Source: Gammaproteobacteria bacterium (GTDB lineage: Bacteria; Gemmatimonadota; Gemmatimonadetes; Longimicrobiales; Gaopeijiaceae). Taken from it: a stretch of 21,235 bases of DNA. Made by a program: the position numbers and the translations under genes. Positions within the stretch are counted from its first letter, which is position 1. Each line of letters opens with the position of its first letter. The notes below the pieces were generated by a model. The model was not told the origin of the DNA. It saw only the letters and a list, made by a program, of their open reading frames with translations, and made no database searches. The stretch spans positions 1-21,235 of the forward strand of contig JAHEKL010000015.1 in NCBI GenBank assembly GCA_024638345.1, read 5' to 3'. Of this stretch, positions 1 to 7,244 are shown one piece after another.

Positions 1-203
1 GTGAGAAGGTCGAATTCCCTGAATGCGCGGGTTGGCACGGGAGGAATCTCGCTCCACGCAGTCAGGGCATCCGGATCGATGCCGCGTGTTCGCACGAATG
101 CCCCGTAGACGGGGTTGGCTGCGACCTGGTAGCGGAAGATCCGGATTGCGAGTTGCTCGAAGGCCTCCTCGTCTCGGAGCAGGTCGGGTGCGAGTCCCTT
201 CAT
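1..203 (-). CDS. LuxE-like acyl-protein synthetase, N-terminal part (cut by window edge)
   Basis: Only the first ~67 residues are inside the window; the gene runs off the left edge. The reading frame has the pattern F-E-x-L-A-x-x-I-F-R-Y-Q-x-x-x-N-P-V-Y, followed by a W-x-E-I-P-P-V-P-T-R-A-F-R segment. This is the typical start of LuxE-type acyl-protein synthetases, which are relatives of phenylacetate-CoA ligase and activate fatty acids as acyl-AMP and acyl-enzyme. The start is uncertain. ATG at 203 is used here, but the frame stays open and plausible upstream to a GTG at 287 (21-codon-class extension rich in E and R), and a purine-rich GGAGGGGGGAG lies at 229-239 inside that extension. It shares strand with the small coiled-coil gene upstream. 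Identification rests on the N-terminal motif only, because the AMP-binding core is outside the window. Confidence 0.6.
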   Translation of the reverse strand, partial: MKGLAPDLLRDEEAFEQLAIRIFRYQVAANPVYGAFVRTRGIDPDALTAWSEIPPVPTRAFREFDLL

Positions 204-309
204 GGCGCGGCCTAAGGCGCGCCTGAGCTCCCCCCTCCGCTCGGCCAGATCGGAGAGGAGGGGCTGTTGGGTGGGAGAAGGGGACACCGGCGCGGACAGT
301 CAGATCAGA

Positions 310-576
310 TCAGAGGGAGGAGGAGCGGCGCACACGACCCGGCTCCAACCCTCCCGTCTCCAGGATCTTGGCCTGCAGCCGCTCCGATTCCTCTCGGGTG
401 AAGTCGAGGACGGTCTCCACGTGGGTCCGGGCTTCCGCGTACCGGTGCTCCGGATATTCGTCTCCCTCGGCGTGCCTGATGGCCCCGGACAACGCTTCCA
501 GCTCTCGACGGGTCTTCTCGAGGGATCTTTGCAGCCTCGCCAGCGCCTTTCGCGCTTCGGATTCGACCATTCCCAT
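310..576 (-). CDS. small coiled-coil hypothetical protein (88 aa)
   Basis: A short frame that begins MGMVESEARKALARL and is almost wholly charged helix, rich in E, R, K and L, with heptad-like leucine spacing (residues ~8-75). No signal peptide, membrane segment or known motif is visible. The start could be ATG at 576 (GGAAG about 8 bases upstream) or ATG at 570. The frame is open further upstream to 726, but that part is low-complexity, rich in R and P, and lacks coding character. It lies upstream of the LuxE-like gene on the same strand, 22 to 106 bases away depending on that gene's start, so the two may be co-transcribed. I do not recognise a family. Confidence 0.5.
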   Translation of the reverse strand: MGMVESEARKALARLQRSLEKTRRELEALSGAIRHAEGDEYPEHRYAEARTHVETVLDFTREESERLQAKILETGGLEPGRVRRSSSL

Positions 577-873
577 ACGATACGGCTTCCGGCTTGAGGT
601 GTCGGGTGCCAGCCGCGGGGTCATGCGCGTGCGGCGCATCGGCATGAGGACAACGGTGACCCTCGGGACCGCGCCCGGCAATGGGGAAGCCGGACGTGGG
701 GAGCGTGCATGCGCGTGCATCCCCATCTCGGTTGTGACGCAACCGCGAATGAATCCGCCCCCGGGCGACGTGTCCGGTTCTTGGAACCGCGCGGAACCTC
801 AGGGGTGAGGCTATCGTCCTCGCCGATGGGAAGGCTTTCGCAGTTGCCCAGCTCTCGGAACGCGGAACACTCG
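577..873. other. intergenic region between divergent genes (no gene seen)
   Basis: About 297 bases separate the coiled-coil gene (-) from the YpdA-like gene (+). Frames that cross it in either direction are arginine/proline rich and look like non-coding read-through. An 11-base direct repeat, CATGCGCGTGC, occurs at 622-632 and 708-718. No convincing -35/-10 pair or terminator could be assigned by eye. Confidence 0.5.
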
Positions 874-1863
874 ATGAGCCAGCGATCGGTCGACATCGCC
901 GTGGTCGGCGCGGGTCCCTGCGGCCTGGCCGTGGGAGCGGCCGCCACAAGCGCGGATCTCCGGACGGTCCTCTTCGATCGGGGCCCGCTCTGCTCCTCGA
1001 TCGTGGGATATCCCTCCTACATGTCCTTCTTCTCCACGCCGGAAAACCTGGAGATCGAGAACCTCCCCTTCGTCACCGAGGGAAGAAACCCCAGTAGGAA
1101 GGAGGCGCTCGCTTACTATCGCGGCGTGGCACGCTACTTCGATCTGGACGTTCGGCAGTACCAGGAGGTGGAGGCGGTAACCAAGATCGGCGCTGAGTTC
1201 GAGCTTCGGACCCGGACGCAATCGGGTGAGCTCGAGCGGTGGACGGCGGAGTCTGTGGTGGTAGCCACGGGAGGGTTCGCCGAGCCGAACTATCTCGGCG
1301 TTCCCGGCGAAGATCTTCCGAAGGTCTCACACTACTACAAGGAGGCGCACCCGTACTGGAACCAAGATGTCCTCGTCGTCGGTGGCGGGAACTCTGCGGT
1401 AGAGGCTGCCCTCGACCTCTTCCGGGTCGGCGCCCGAGTGACTGTCGTCCACTTCGGGGCGGACTTCGACCCGGGCGTCAAGGCATGGATTCTGCCAGAC
1501 ATCCAGAATCGGATCAAGAATCGCGAGGTCGCGGTCCGATGGCGCTGCCGGGTCGCCGAAATCCACCCACGGACCGCGATCCTCCGGTCGGAGAACGGGG
1601 GCGCCATCGACGAGATTCCGAATGACTGGGTGCTGGCCCTCACCGGATGGAGACCGGACCCGGTGCTCCTGCGGTCGATGGGGATCGAGGTGGACGATGA
1701 GACCGGCATCCCGGTGCACGATCCTCTGACCATGGAAACGCCGATCTCGGGGGTCTTTGTGGCCGGTGTCCTCGTCGCGGGAATCGACGCGAACAAGGTC
1801 TTCATCGAGAACGGAAAGCTCCACGGCCGAAAGATCGTCGAGAGGTTCGTGGAAACCCGCTGA
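874..1863 (+). CDS. ypdA: YpdA-family FAD/NADPH oxidoreductase (putative bacillithiol disulfide reductase)
   Basis: A 329-residue flavoprotein of the thioredoxin-reductase-like fold. The N-terminal FAD site is V-V-G-A-G-P-C-G (residues 10-17), and Cys16 is in the position of the conserved active Cys of Staphylococcus aureus YpdA/Bdr. The NADPH site is V-G-G-G-N-S-A-V-E (169-177). The C-terminal G-V-F-V-A-G-V-L-x-A-G followed by V-F-I-E-N-G-x-x-H-G is characteristic of this family. It lacks the CxxC pair of thioredoxin reductase. Known family members reduce bacillithiol disulfide with NADPH in the cytoplasm, which would imply that the organism makes bacillithiol; no bsh genes are in the window. 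The ATG at 874 is chosen because the Rossmann strand follows directly; the open frame upstream to 709 looks non-coding. It ends 22 bases from the convergent mgtE. Confidence 0.88.
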   Translation: MSQRSVDIAVVGAGPCGLAVGAAATSADLRTVLFDRGPLCSSIVGYPSYMSFFSTPENLEIENLPFVTEGRNPSRKEALAYYRGVARYFDLDVRQYQEVEAVTKIGAEFELRTRTQSGELERWTAESVVVATGGFAEPNYLGVPGEDLPKVSHYYKEAHPYWNQDVLVVGGGNSAVEAALDLFRVGARVTVVHFGADFDPGVKAWILPDIQNRIKNREVAVRWRCRVAEIHPRTAILRSENGGAIDEIPNDWVLALTGWRPDPVLLRSMGIEVDDETGIPVHDPLTMETPISGVFVAGVLVAGIDANKVFIENGKLHGRKIVERFVETR

Positions 1864-1870
1864 TCCCGAA

Positions 1871-1882
1871 TCCCGCACGGGA
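1871..1882. other. short inverted repeat between convergent gene ends
   Basis: TCCCGCACGGGA forms a 4-5 bp stem in the 22-base gap between the ends of ypdA and mgtE. It may be a weak bidirectional 3' structure. There is no T tract, so it is not called a terminator. Confidence 0.2.
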
Positions 1883-1885
1883 GGT

Positions 1886-3286
1886 CTAGGGCACGAGCGA
1901 GAATCCGGGCGAGGCCTCGAGCAAGGGTCCCAGAATCCAGATGACGACGCGGAAGTAGATCAAGAGCCCCACGACGTCCATTATCGTCGTGATGCCAGGG
2001 GACGAGGTCAGTGCGGGGTCGATCCCTACTCGCCGAAATAGGAACGGCAGGCTCGCCCCGACCAGATTCGCCGTGAAGGAGATGAGGACCATGGTGATCC
2101 CCAAGGCGACTGCGATCCTGGGCTCGGCACGGAAGAAGAGGACGTATAGAGTCATGAAGAGGCCGAAAGCCCCCCCCAGGAGTAACCCGGTTCCGATCTC
2201 CTTCGCCAAGACCTTCAGGTAATCTCGAAGCTCCAGCTCGCGAGTCGCCAAGGCCCGTACCACGAGCGTTGCGACCTGCGATCCCACGTTCCCGCCCGTT
2301 CCGATCAACAGCGGGATGAAGGCGGCCAGTATGACGACCTCCTCGATGATCGTCTCGTAGTAGGCAATCACATTGAAGGTCAGGGTCATGGAGACCACAA
2401 GGAGTACGAGCCACGAGGCCCGCTTACGAAACAGGAGCCACGGGTTCGCCCTCACATAGTCGATGTCGATCGGAGCTCCACCCAATCGATGGATATCCTC
2501 GGTTGCTTCCTCTTCGAGGACGTCGAGCACGTCATCCACCGTGACGATCCCCACCAGCCGTCCGTCGACGTCCACGACGGGGAGCACCGAGAAGTCGTAG
2601 TCGGCCATCAGACGGGCCACATCCTCCTGGTCCGTATCCGTATGGGTCTTGACCACGTCTCCGTGCATGATCTCTTCGACCCGCGTTTCTTGCGCACTCA
2701 CGATCAGATCTCGCAGCGACAGAACGCCGAGGAGCCGATCGGCTCGATCTACTACGTAGAGGTAGTAGATGGTTTCGGCGTCGGGATGTGCCCTGCGAAG
2801 GAAGTCGAGAACCTGACGGGCGGTCATAGAGGCTCGCACGGAGATGAACTCCGGCGTCATGAGCCCGCCGGCCTCCTCCTCGTCATAGCCGGCCAGCGCG
2901 TCGGCGACAGCGAGCGTCTGGGGGCCGAGCAGGGACTTGACCTCTTCGACCTGCGCCGGATCCCGTGCCTCGAGCGCCTGCAGGGTATCGGCTAGATCGT
3001 CCGGGCTCAGCTCTTCGAGGACCTCCGCCAGCTGCGAGGGCGGCAGGGATCCGAGCAGCACCGGCTGCTCTTCCTCCGAGAGATTCGAGATGACCTCGGC
3101 GGCCTTGTCCGGACGTACGAGCCTGAAGGCCCGGTCCCGCTCCTCCGGCTGAAGCTCCGACCAGACATCGAGAAGCTGCTGCGCTCGAAGGTCCTCGAGC
3201 TGGCTCGAGAGACGAGTCGGATCATCAGCTGCGAGGGCGGCTCGCAGCTCGGTCAGGAGAGCGGTCGTGTCGAAGCTGGAGGTCAT
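1886..3286 (-). CDS. mgtE: MgtE-type magnesium transporter
   Basis: 466 residues, the usual MgtE length. The order is an N-terminal superhelical MgtE_N domain (~10-130, with repeated L-S-x-E-E-Q/L-S-P-D-D-L motifs), two CBS domains (~135-255, with L-P-V-V-D-x-D-G-R-L-V-G-I-V-T-V-D-D), a connecting helix, and five hydrophobic segments (~290-460). The pore segment carries G-T-G-G-N-V-G-S-Q, and the final segment T-T-I-M-D-V-V-G-L-L-I-Y-F keeps the Asp (D437) that corresponds to the Mg2+-selective Asp of Thermus MgtE. It is an inner-membrane Mg2+ channel gated by Mg2+ binding to the CBS and N domains. ATG at 3286 has a GGGGAG ribosome site 8-9 bases upstream, within a TCCCCGGGGA palindrome (3295-3304). 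It starts 27 bases after the ygfZ stop, so it is probably the last gene of the sirB1-ygfZ-mgtE run. No Mg2+ riboswitch fits in that gap. Confidence 0.95.
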   Translation of the reverse strand: MTSSFDTTALLTELRAALAADDPTRLSSQLEDLRAQQLLDVWSELQPEERDRAFRLVRPDKAAEVISNLSEEEQPVLLGSLPPSQLAEVLEELSPDDLADTLQALEARDPAQVEEVKSLLGPQTLAVADALAGYDEEEAGGLMTPEFISVRASMTARQVLDFLRRAHPDAETIYYLYVVDRADRLLGVLSLRDLIVSAQETRVEEIMHGDVVKTHTDTDQEDVARLMADYDFSVLPVVDVDGRLVGIVTVDDVLDVLEEEATEDIHRLGGAPIDIDYVRANPWLLFRKRASWLVLLVVSMTLTFNVIAYYETIIEEVVILAAFIPLLIGTGGNVGSQVATLVVRALATRELELRDYLKVLAKEIGTGLLLGGAFGLFMTLYVLFFRAEPRIAVALGITMVLISFTANLVGASLPFLFRRVGIDPALTSSPGITTIMDVVGLLIYFRVVIWILGPLLEASPGFSLVP

Positions 3287-3313
3287 CCGTTCTCTCCCCG
3301 GGGACGTGAGCGC

Positions 3314-4378
3314 TCAAGGATAGAACGTCGGATCGCCTTCCACCAACACCCATCCTTCGTCCGACAGCTCGCGTATCGCGATGATGGGTCCTGAGGGTTG
3401 AGCGAGACGGAGCCGGGCGGGCGGCTCGATCTCTCGGCGCACATAGGCCAACCCGATCCCCTGCCCGAAGCGTGGGGACAAGGCGAAGCTTCTCAGCTCC
3501 CCCACGGGAGCCTCGCGATCGTCTTGGAAGAGTGGGGTTCGGCCGTCCGCGGCGCCCGTATCACCCAGCAACACTCCCCTCAGACGACGGTTTACGTGCC
3601 CGCGGTCTCGAATGCGCACGACGACTTCCTGACCGGTGTAGCATCCCTTCGATTGATCGATGGCGCGGCTCACGATCCCAGCCTCCGCCGGCATGGTGTC
3701 CTCGTCCATCTCGGCCCCGAACGCTGGGCGCCCCCGCTCCAGCCGAAGGACGTCCCAGAGGGACTCGTCGGCCCGGGTCACACCGAGCCCGACCAAGGTC
3801 GAGACGATCTCCTCCAGCCGGCCCAGATCGGCGATGACGTCGAATGCCAGCGGAATGACGTCGGTCGTCCGGATCACAAGGGGTCCGTCGCCGCTCTCGG
3901 CGAACGTCCATTCGGCACCCTCCTCGGAACCCGTCAGCTCCTCGGGGTCCACCGGGAGGAGACTCTCACTCGTCAGCAAGCTCGACGCCATCGGGCCGAC
4001 CACGGAGATCATTCCGAGACGTTGCTCCCGTTCCGACAACTTGGCCATTCGAGGCGGAAGGTATCGGCCCAAGTGCGTCAGGGCGGCGGGCTCCCCGGAT
4101 GCTGGAAGGTCGAGAAGGAGCGTATCGTTCTCTCCGTTTTCGAACCGAATCAGACGTAGGTCGGTGACCATTCGACCCTTCGGGGTCAGGATGGTCGAAT
4201 ACGGGGAACGACCGGAGCGTACCCCCGACGAGGAGATGACATTTGGGGGTGGCATCGCGCCCGAGACCACACCCGACAGCATCTGTGTGGGTGCGCGCCC
4301 GGTTACGCGGTAGAATCGTCGGGAGGGCCTATGGAAGACGGCCGCCGCGTCGTGAGCCGCCCGATACCCGGCGGTCAC
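3314..4378 (-). CDS. ygfZ: YgfZ/GcvT-family folate-binding protein (Fe-S cluster maintenance)
   Basis: A 354-residue protein with the YgfZ signature K-G-C-Y-T-G-Q-E at residues 244-251 (Cys246), followed by R-G-H-V-N-R-R-L-R-G. The N-terminal region R-F-Y-R-V-T-G-x-A-P-T-Q-M-L-S-G and the Y-S-T-I-L-T-P-K-G-R-M-V-T-D-L-R segment match the GcvT/aminomethyltransferase fold. Family members bind tetrahydrofolate and help assembly or repair of certain Fe-S enzymes; they are not the glycine-cleavage T protein. The start is set at GTG 4378 because the homologous N-terminus (Y-R-A-A-H-D-A-A-A-V-F) lies directly after it, and because this GTG overlaps the upstream sirB1 stop as GTGA, implying translational coupling. 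The frame runs open further upstream but that part is the antisense shadow of sirB1. MgtE follows 27 bases downstream. Confidence 0.9.
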   Translation of the reverse strand: MTAGYRAAHDAAAVFHRPSRRFYRVTGRAPTQMLSGVVSGAMPPPNVISSSGVRSGRSPYSTILTPKGRMVTDLRLIRFENGENDTLLLDLPASGEPAALTHLGRYLPPRMAKLSEREQRLGMISVVGPMASSLLTSESLLPVDPEELTGSEEGAEWTFAESGDGPLVIRTTDVIPLAFDVIADLGRLEEIVSTLVGLGVTRADESLWDVLRLERGRPAFGAEMDEDTMPAEAGIVSRAIDQSKGCYTGQEVVVRIRDRGHVNRRLRGVLLGDTGAADGRTPLFQDDREAPVGELRSFALSPRFGQGIGLAYVRREIEPPARLRLAQPSGPIIAIRELSDEGWVLVEGDPTFYP

Positions 4379-5253
4379 GGTCCGGCTTCTCGGCCCCCGG
4401 ATGCCCGAAGCTCTTCGACGAGACTGCGGATTCGACCGGCGTCGGACGCCTCGGGCGCATAATCCAGGTACCATTGGAGCTGCTCCAGGGCTTCGTCGGG
4501 CCGCCCCATCCGTGCGAGCAGAGTGCCGCGATCCCGGATCTGCCCCGCGGCAGTGGGATGAATGACCAGGATTCGCTCGATGGCGGCGAGTGCCCGGTCG
4601 TTGTCCTGGACGTTCAGGTAGATCCCCTTGAGGTTGGCCAGCAGCCGCACGAGCATCTCGCGCTTCCCAGCGGCCTTGAGGAAGCGAGGGCGGACTCTCA
4701 CCATTCCTCCGTAGACACGGTCGAGAAGCTCCTGAGCCTGATCCTCGAACCAGATGCGACCCGTCTCGAACGGATCGACCAGGAGACGGATCGCCATCCC
4801 CGGATAGCGAACGAGGAAGTGGCCCGGGAAGTTCACACCTTCGAGTGGGATTCCCAGCCTCCACCCGACTTCGAGCAGCACGATTCCCAGCGTGAGAGGG
4901 ATCCCTCGTCTCCGGTCCAGCACGTCGTTCAAAAAGGAATTGCGGGGATCGTAGTAGGCCTCACGGTTCCCGCTGAACCCACTTCGATCGTACATCGTAC
5001 GAATCAGCTCTTGAAAGACGACGAGGGAGTCGGACCCCTCGTCCAGGCGGTCTTTGACGTCCTCGGCCAATTGGTCCAGCTGGCCCATGTGTCGCTCGAC
5101 CGCGAGCTGCGGATACTCCTCCTTCGCGATCAGCAGAGCGGCACGAGCAAGATCGACACGCGAGTCGGGCTGGCCGACCTCGAGCGCGAACTCGCGGCGT
5201 GCGGATGAAGCGGGCAAGCTCAAGGGAAAAAACCTCTCAAGATTACGTTGCAT
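4375..5253 (-). CDS. sirB1: SirB1-family transglutaminase-like/TPR protein
   Basis: About 292 residues. The SirB1 core (~30-190) contains Y-Y-D-P-R-N-S-F-L-N-D-V-L-D-R-R-R-G-I-P-L-T-L-G, then G-V-N-F-P-G-H-F-L-V-R and L-V-D-P-F, all hallmarks of the family. A tetratricopeptide-like region (~205-275, with R-A-L-A-A-I-E-R-I-L-V-I-H-P and G-R-P-D-E-A-L-E-Q-L) closes the protein. The active-site Cys of true transglutaminases is not evident, as is usual for the family, and the biochemical function is unknown. ATG at 5253 is chosen (M-Q-R-N-L-E-R-F-F); an in-frame ATG at 5295 would add 14 residues that cross a strong palindrome, so it is less likely. The stop overlaps the ygfZ GTG start, so this is the first gene of an apparent sirB1-ygfZ-mgtE operon. 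Confidence 0.85.
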   Translation of the reverse strand: MQRNLERFFPLSLPASSARREFALEVGQPDSRVDLARAALLIAKEEYPQLAVERHMGQLDQLAEDVKDRLDEGSDSLVVFQELIRTMYDRSGFSGNREAYYDPRNSFLNDVLDRRRGIPLTLGIVLLEVGWRLGIPLEGVNFPGHFLVRYPGMAIRLLVDPFETGRIWFEDQAQELLDRVYGGMVRVRPRFLKAAGKREMLVRLLANLKGIYLNVQDNDRALAAIERILVIHPTAAGQIRDRGTLLARMGRPDEALEQLQWYLDYAPEASDAGRIRSLVEELRASGGREAGP

Positions 5254-5267
5254 GGCGCTCGTTTTGT

Positions 5268-5297
5268 CCGGAGCCTCGGCTCCGGTACATTGCAATG
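5268..5297. promoter_or_regulatory. two adjacent palindromes in a divergent intergenic region (candidate operator or leader hairpin)
   Basis: CCGGAGCC-TC-GGCTCCGG (5268-5285) is a perfect 8-base inverted repeat. Two bases later CATTGCAATG (5288-5297) is a perfect 10-base palindrome. They sit between the divergent starts of sirB1 (5253, -) and the lipoprotein gene (5344, +), where operators usually lie. No T tract follows on either strand, so a terminator is unlikely. In a sirB1 transcript the first repeat would form a strong hairpin about 14 bases before the start codon. Confidence 0.4.
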
Positions 5298-5343
5298 ATC
5301 GCTAGCCGGTCTTTGAATCACCACCCCGAACAGAGAGTCGAGG

Positions 5344-6144
5344 ATGCGTACGAGTACTGCCATAGTGGTTTCCGTCATGCTGGCCGCCTGCGGGCCGAGC
5401 GGTTCGGACGACGTTCAGGTAGCGATGGAAGCCGAGGCTCCGCCAGCTTGGAGCTTCGACGACCCGGAGGTGGAGCGTCTGTATGCTCGTATGATGGACG
5501 TAATGGCACCCGATCGGGGGTGGGAGAGGGCGAGATACCTGGAGTTCCAGTGGGCAGTGGCAAGAGCCGACGGAAGCTCTCTGGTGCGGAGCCATCGGTG
5601 GGATCGCTGGGAGGGACAGGCCCGGGTAGAGGACCAAGCCGATGGACAGCCAAGGGTCAGCATCTTCGACACGAGTGACCCGACGGCGGGTCAGGTTTGG
5701 GTGGCGGGCGAGCCGCTCGTCGGCGAGGCGGCGACCGAAGCCCTGGCCGGCGCGTATCGGGCCCACATCAACGACTCGTACTGGCTGATCATGCCCTACA
5801 AATGGGCCGATCCGGGAGTCGTGACGACCTATCTGGGCGAGCAGACCGACGAGAGCGGGCGTCGCTGGGAGATGGTGGAGCTCAGCTTCGGTGAGGCAGT
5901 CGGTCTGACACCACAGAACCTCTACCACGCCTTCATCAATCCGGAGACAGGGCGGATGGAGCGCTGGTACCACTTCCGCGACTCGGCCGCTGATCCAGCA
6001 CCGTCGGATTGGGCGGACTGGAGCCGCTACGGCCCGATCGAGCTCGCCGAGAATCGAATGGTGAACGGGAGTCCCAGGATCTTCTTCCCTCAGCTCAGAG
6101 TCGAGACAGAGGTCCCGGAAGGCGCGTTCGACCCGCCTTCCTGA
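5344..6144 (+). CDS. lipoprotein, LolA-like/DUF6503-like fold suspected
   Basis: 266 residues. The N-terminus is a short lipoprotein signal with lipobox L-A-A-C (Cys16), so the mature protein should be lipid-anchored in a membrane. The body has many Trp and Tyr residues and the segment H-I-N-D-S-Y-W-L-I-M-P-Y-K-W-A-D-P-G-V, then G-L-T-P-Q-N-L-Y-H-A-F-I-N-P-E-T-G-R-M-E-R-W-Y-H-F. These resemble uncharacterised proteins of FCB-group bacteria with a predicted LolA/LppX-like half-barrel that binds lipids. That relation is from memory of motif style and is uncertain. ATG at 5344 has AGAGAG about 7-12 bases upstream. Its last 55 bases overlap the convergent GIY-YIG gene. The substrate is unknown. 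Confidence 0.72.
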   Translation: MRTSTAIVVSVMLAACGPSGSDDVQVAMEAEAPPAWSFDDPEVERLYARMMDVMAPDRGWERARYLEFQWAVARADGSSLVRSHRWDRWEGQARVEDQADGQPRVSIFDTSDPTAGQVWVAGEPLVGEAATEALAGAYRAHINDSYWLIMPYKWADPGVVTTYLGEQTDESGRRWEMVELSFGEAVGLTPQNLYHAFINPETGRMERWYHFRDSAADPAPSDWADWSRYGPIELAENRMVNGSPRIFFPQLRVETEVPEGAFDPPS

Positions 6145-7244
6145 TCGTGACCCGCGGGGAGGGTCTCGAAAGGGGTGGTGCGACTCCGCTCTTCGGGGCG
6201 CCAGCGAAACCACCGCGCGACCAAGAAGGTTTCTTCTCTGGCCTGATCCCCGAGCCGGTCTGGGGTCTGGGCCGGTCGTGATCGGACCCGCTGGACGCGG
6301 TTCCGGACCCCGGTGGGTAGCTGCCCATCTGCCGCGTAGTCGAACGTGTGCACGACCCGTCCGACGGAGATGACGTAGCCCCGGTCGGGATCGTCGGACT
6401 CGGACGGGACCCGGTACACGAACGAGAGGCTGGCCAGGAATTCACTGAACAGCACGACCTCATCGCGCAGCTCTCGTAGGTTGGACTCCCGGTCGCGCAA
6501 CCTCGCCGCCAACTCGAAGTCCCTGTTCATCGCGGCCTCCTCCATGCGGCTCCGGAGTCGGATCAGGGGAGCGTCGGTCTCCCCGTCGAGGAAGCTCGCC
6601 ACCTCGAGGACTCTCTCGGCGTACTCGTTGGCCGAGCATCGGGCGGCGCAGGGAGCCACGCAGGTCTCCAAATCCCCCCTCGGGCATCCGGGGTCGCGGG
6701 CGGCCGTGAAGAGATCGGTCTGATCCGCGAAGTGGATGGGTGTGCCCTGCGCGCAGTCCCGAATGCCGACGCAGGCCGATAGGTCGCGTAGCAATCTCGG
6801 GAGACTCCGTGGTGCCGGGAACGGACCGAAATGACGGGTGGGTGAGGGAACCGGTCGCCGGGTCGCCACCAGACGAGGAGCCGCGCCGCCCGTGACGCGA
6901 ATCCAGGCGAAGCGACGCTCGGACCTATGGTGCCGGTTGAATCGGGGGCGAAACGCACGAATCTGACGGAACTCGCGGAGGACGGCCTCGAACTCATTCG
7001 GCACGTACTCCCATTCCACTCCCGTGGCTACACGGACCAACTCGCTCTGCTTGCAGGAGATCCCCGAACGGAAGTACGAGAGAAGCCGGCTTCGGACTCG
7101 CACCGACTTCCCCACGTAGAGGACCTCGCCTCGTGGCCCGGTGAATCGATAGATCCCGGGTCGATTCTCAGCCGTTCGCTTCACTTCGTCACGAAGCGGC
7201 GGAAAGGTGGGTGCTCGGTGTGATAGCGCGGAGGGATGGGACAC
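6090..7244 (-). CDS. UvrC N-terminal-half-like GIY-YIG nuclease (Cho-type) with Fe-S cysteines and UVR motif
   Basis: 384 residues. The GIY-YIG domain (~25-115) has G-I-Y (30-32), Y-V-G-K (43-46), Arg53 aligned with the UvrC catalytic Arg, and an acidic helix F-E-A-V-L-R-E before R-P-R-F-N. A cysteine cluster follows: C164-x22-C187-x7-C195-x3-C199. E. coli UvrC uses C-x11-C-x7-C-x3-C for its [4Fe-4S] cluster, so the spacing is kept with an 11-residue insertion in the first gap. A UVR-type UvrB-contact helix pair (~225-265, with A-A-M-N-R-D-F-E-L-A-A-R-L-R-D) comes next. The RNase H-like 5'-nuclease and HhH domains of full UvrC are absent. It should make a single incision near DNA damage, like Cho. 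GTG at 7244 is chosen as the nearest start before the domain; the ribosome site is weak (GGA about 8 bases upstream). It is divergent from the HD gene. Confidence 0.82.
   Translation of the reverse strand: MSHPSALSHRAPTFPPLRDEVKRTAENRPGIYRFTGPRGEVLYVGKSVRVRSRLLSYFRSGISCKQSELVRVATGVEWEYVPNEFEAVLREFRQIRAFRPRFNRHHRSERRFAWIRVTGGAAPRLVATRRPVPSPTRHFGPFPAPRSLPRLLRDLSACVGIRDCAQGTPIHFADQTDLFTAARDPGCPRGDLETCVAPCAARCSANEYAERVLEVASFLDGETDAPLIRLRSRMEEAAMNRDFELAARLRDRESNLRELRDEVVLFSEFLASLSFVYRVPSESDDPDRGYVISVGRVVHTFDYAADGQLPTGVRNRVQRVRSRPAQTPDRLGDQAREETFLVARWFRWRPEERSRTTPFETLPAGHDQEGGSNAPSGTSVSTLS

Noticed and set aside
305..949. 214-residue minus-strand open frame overlapping the start of ypdA
   Set aside because: Arginine/proline-rich, with no recognisable motif, and antisense to the FAD-binding start of ypdA. 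It is a typical high-GC shadow frame.
1335..2414. 359-residue minus-strand frame spanning ypdA and mgtE ends
   Set aside because: It crosses two confident genes in the wrong frame and has no coding character.
4243..5208. 321-residue plus-strand frame antisense to sirB1
   Set aside because: It is a mirror of the SirB1 coding sequence with no family motif of its own.
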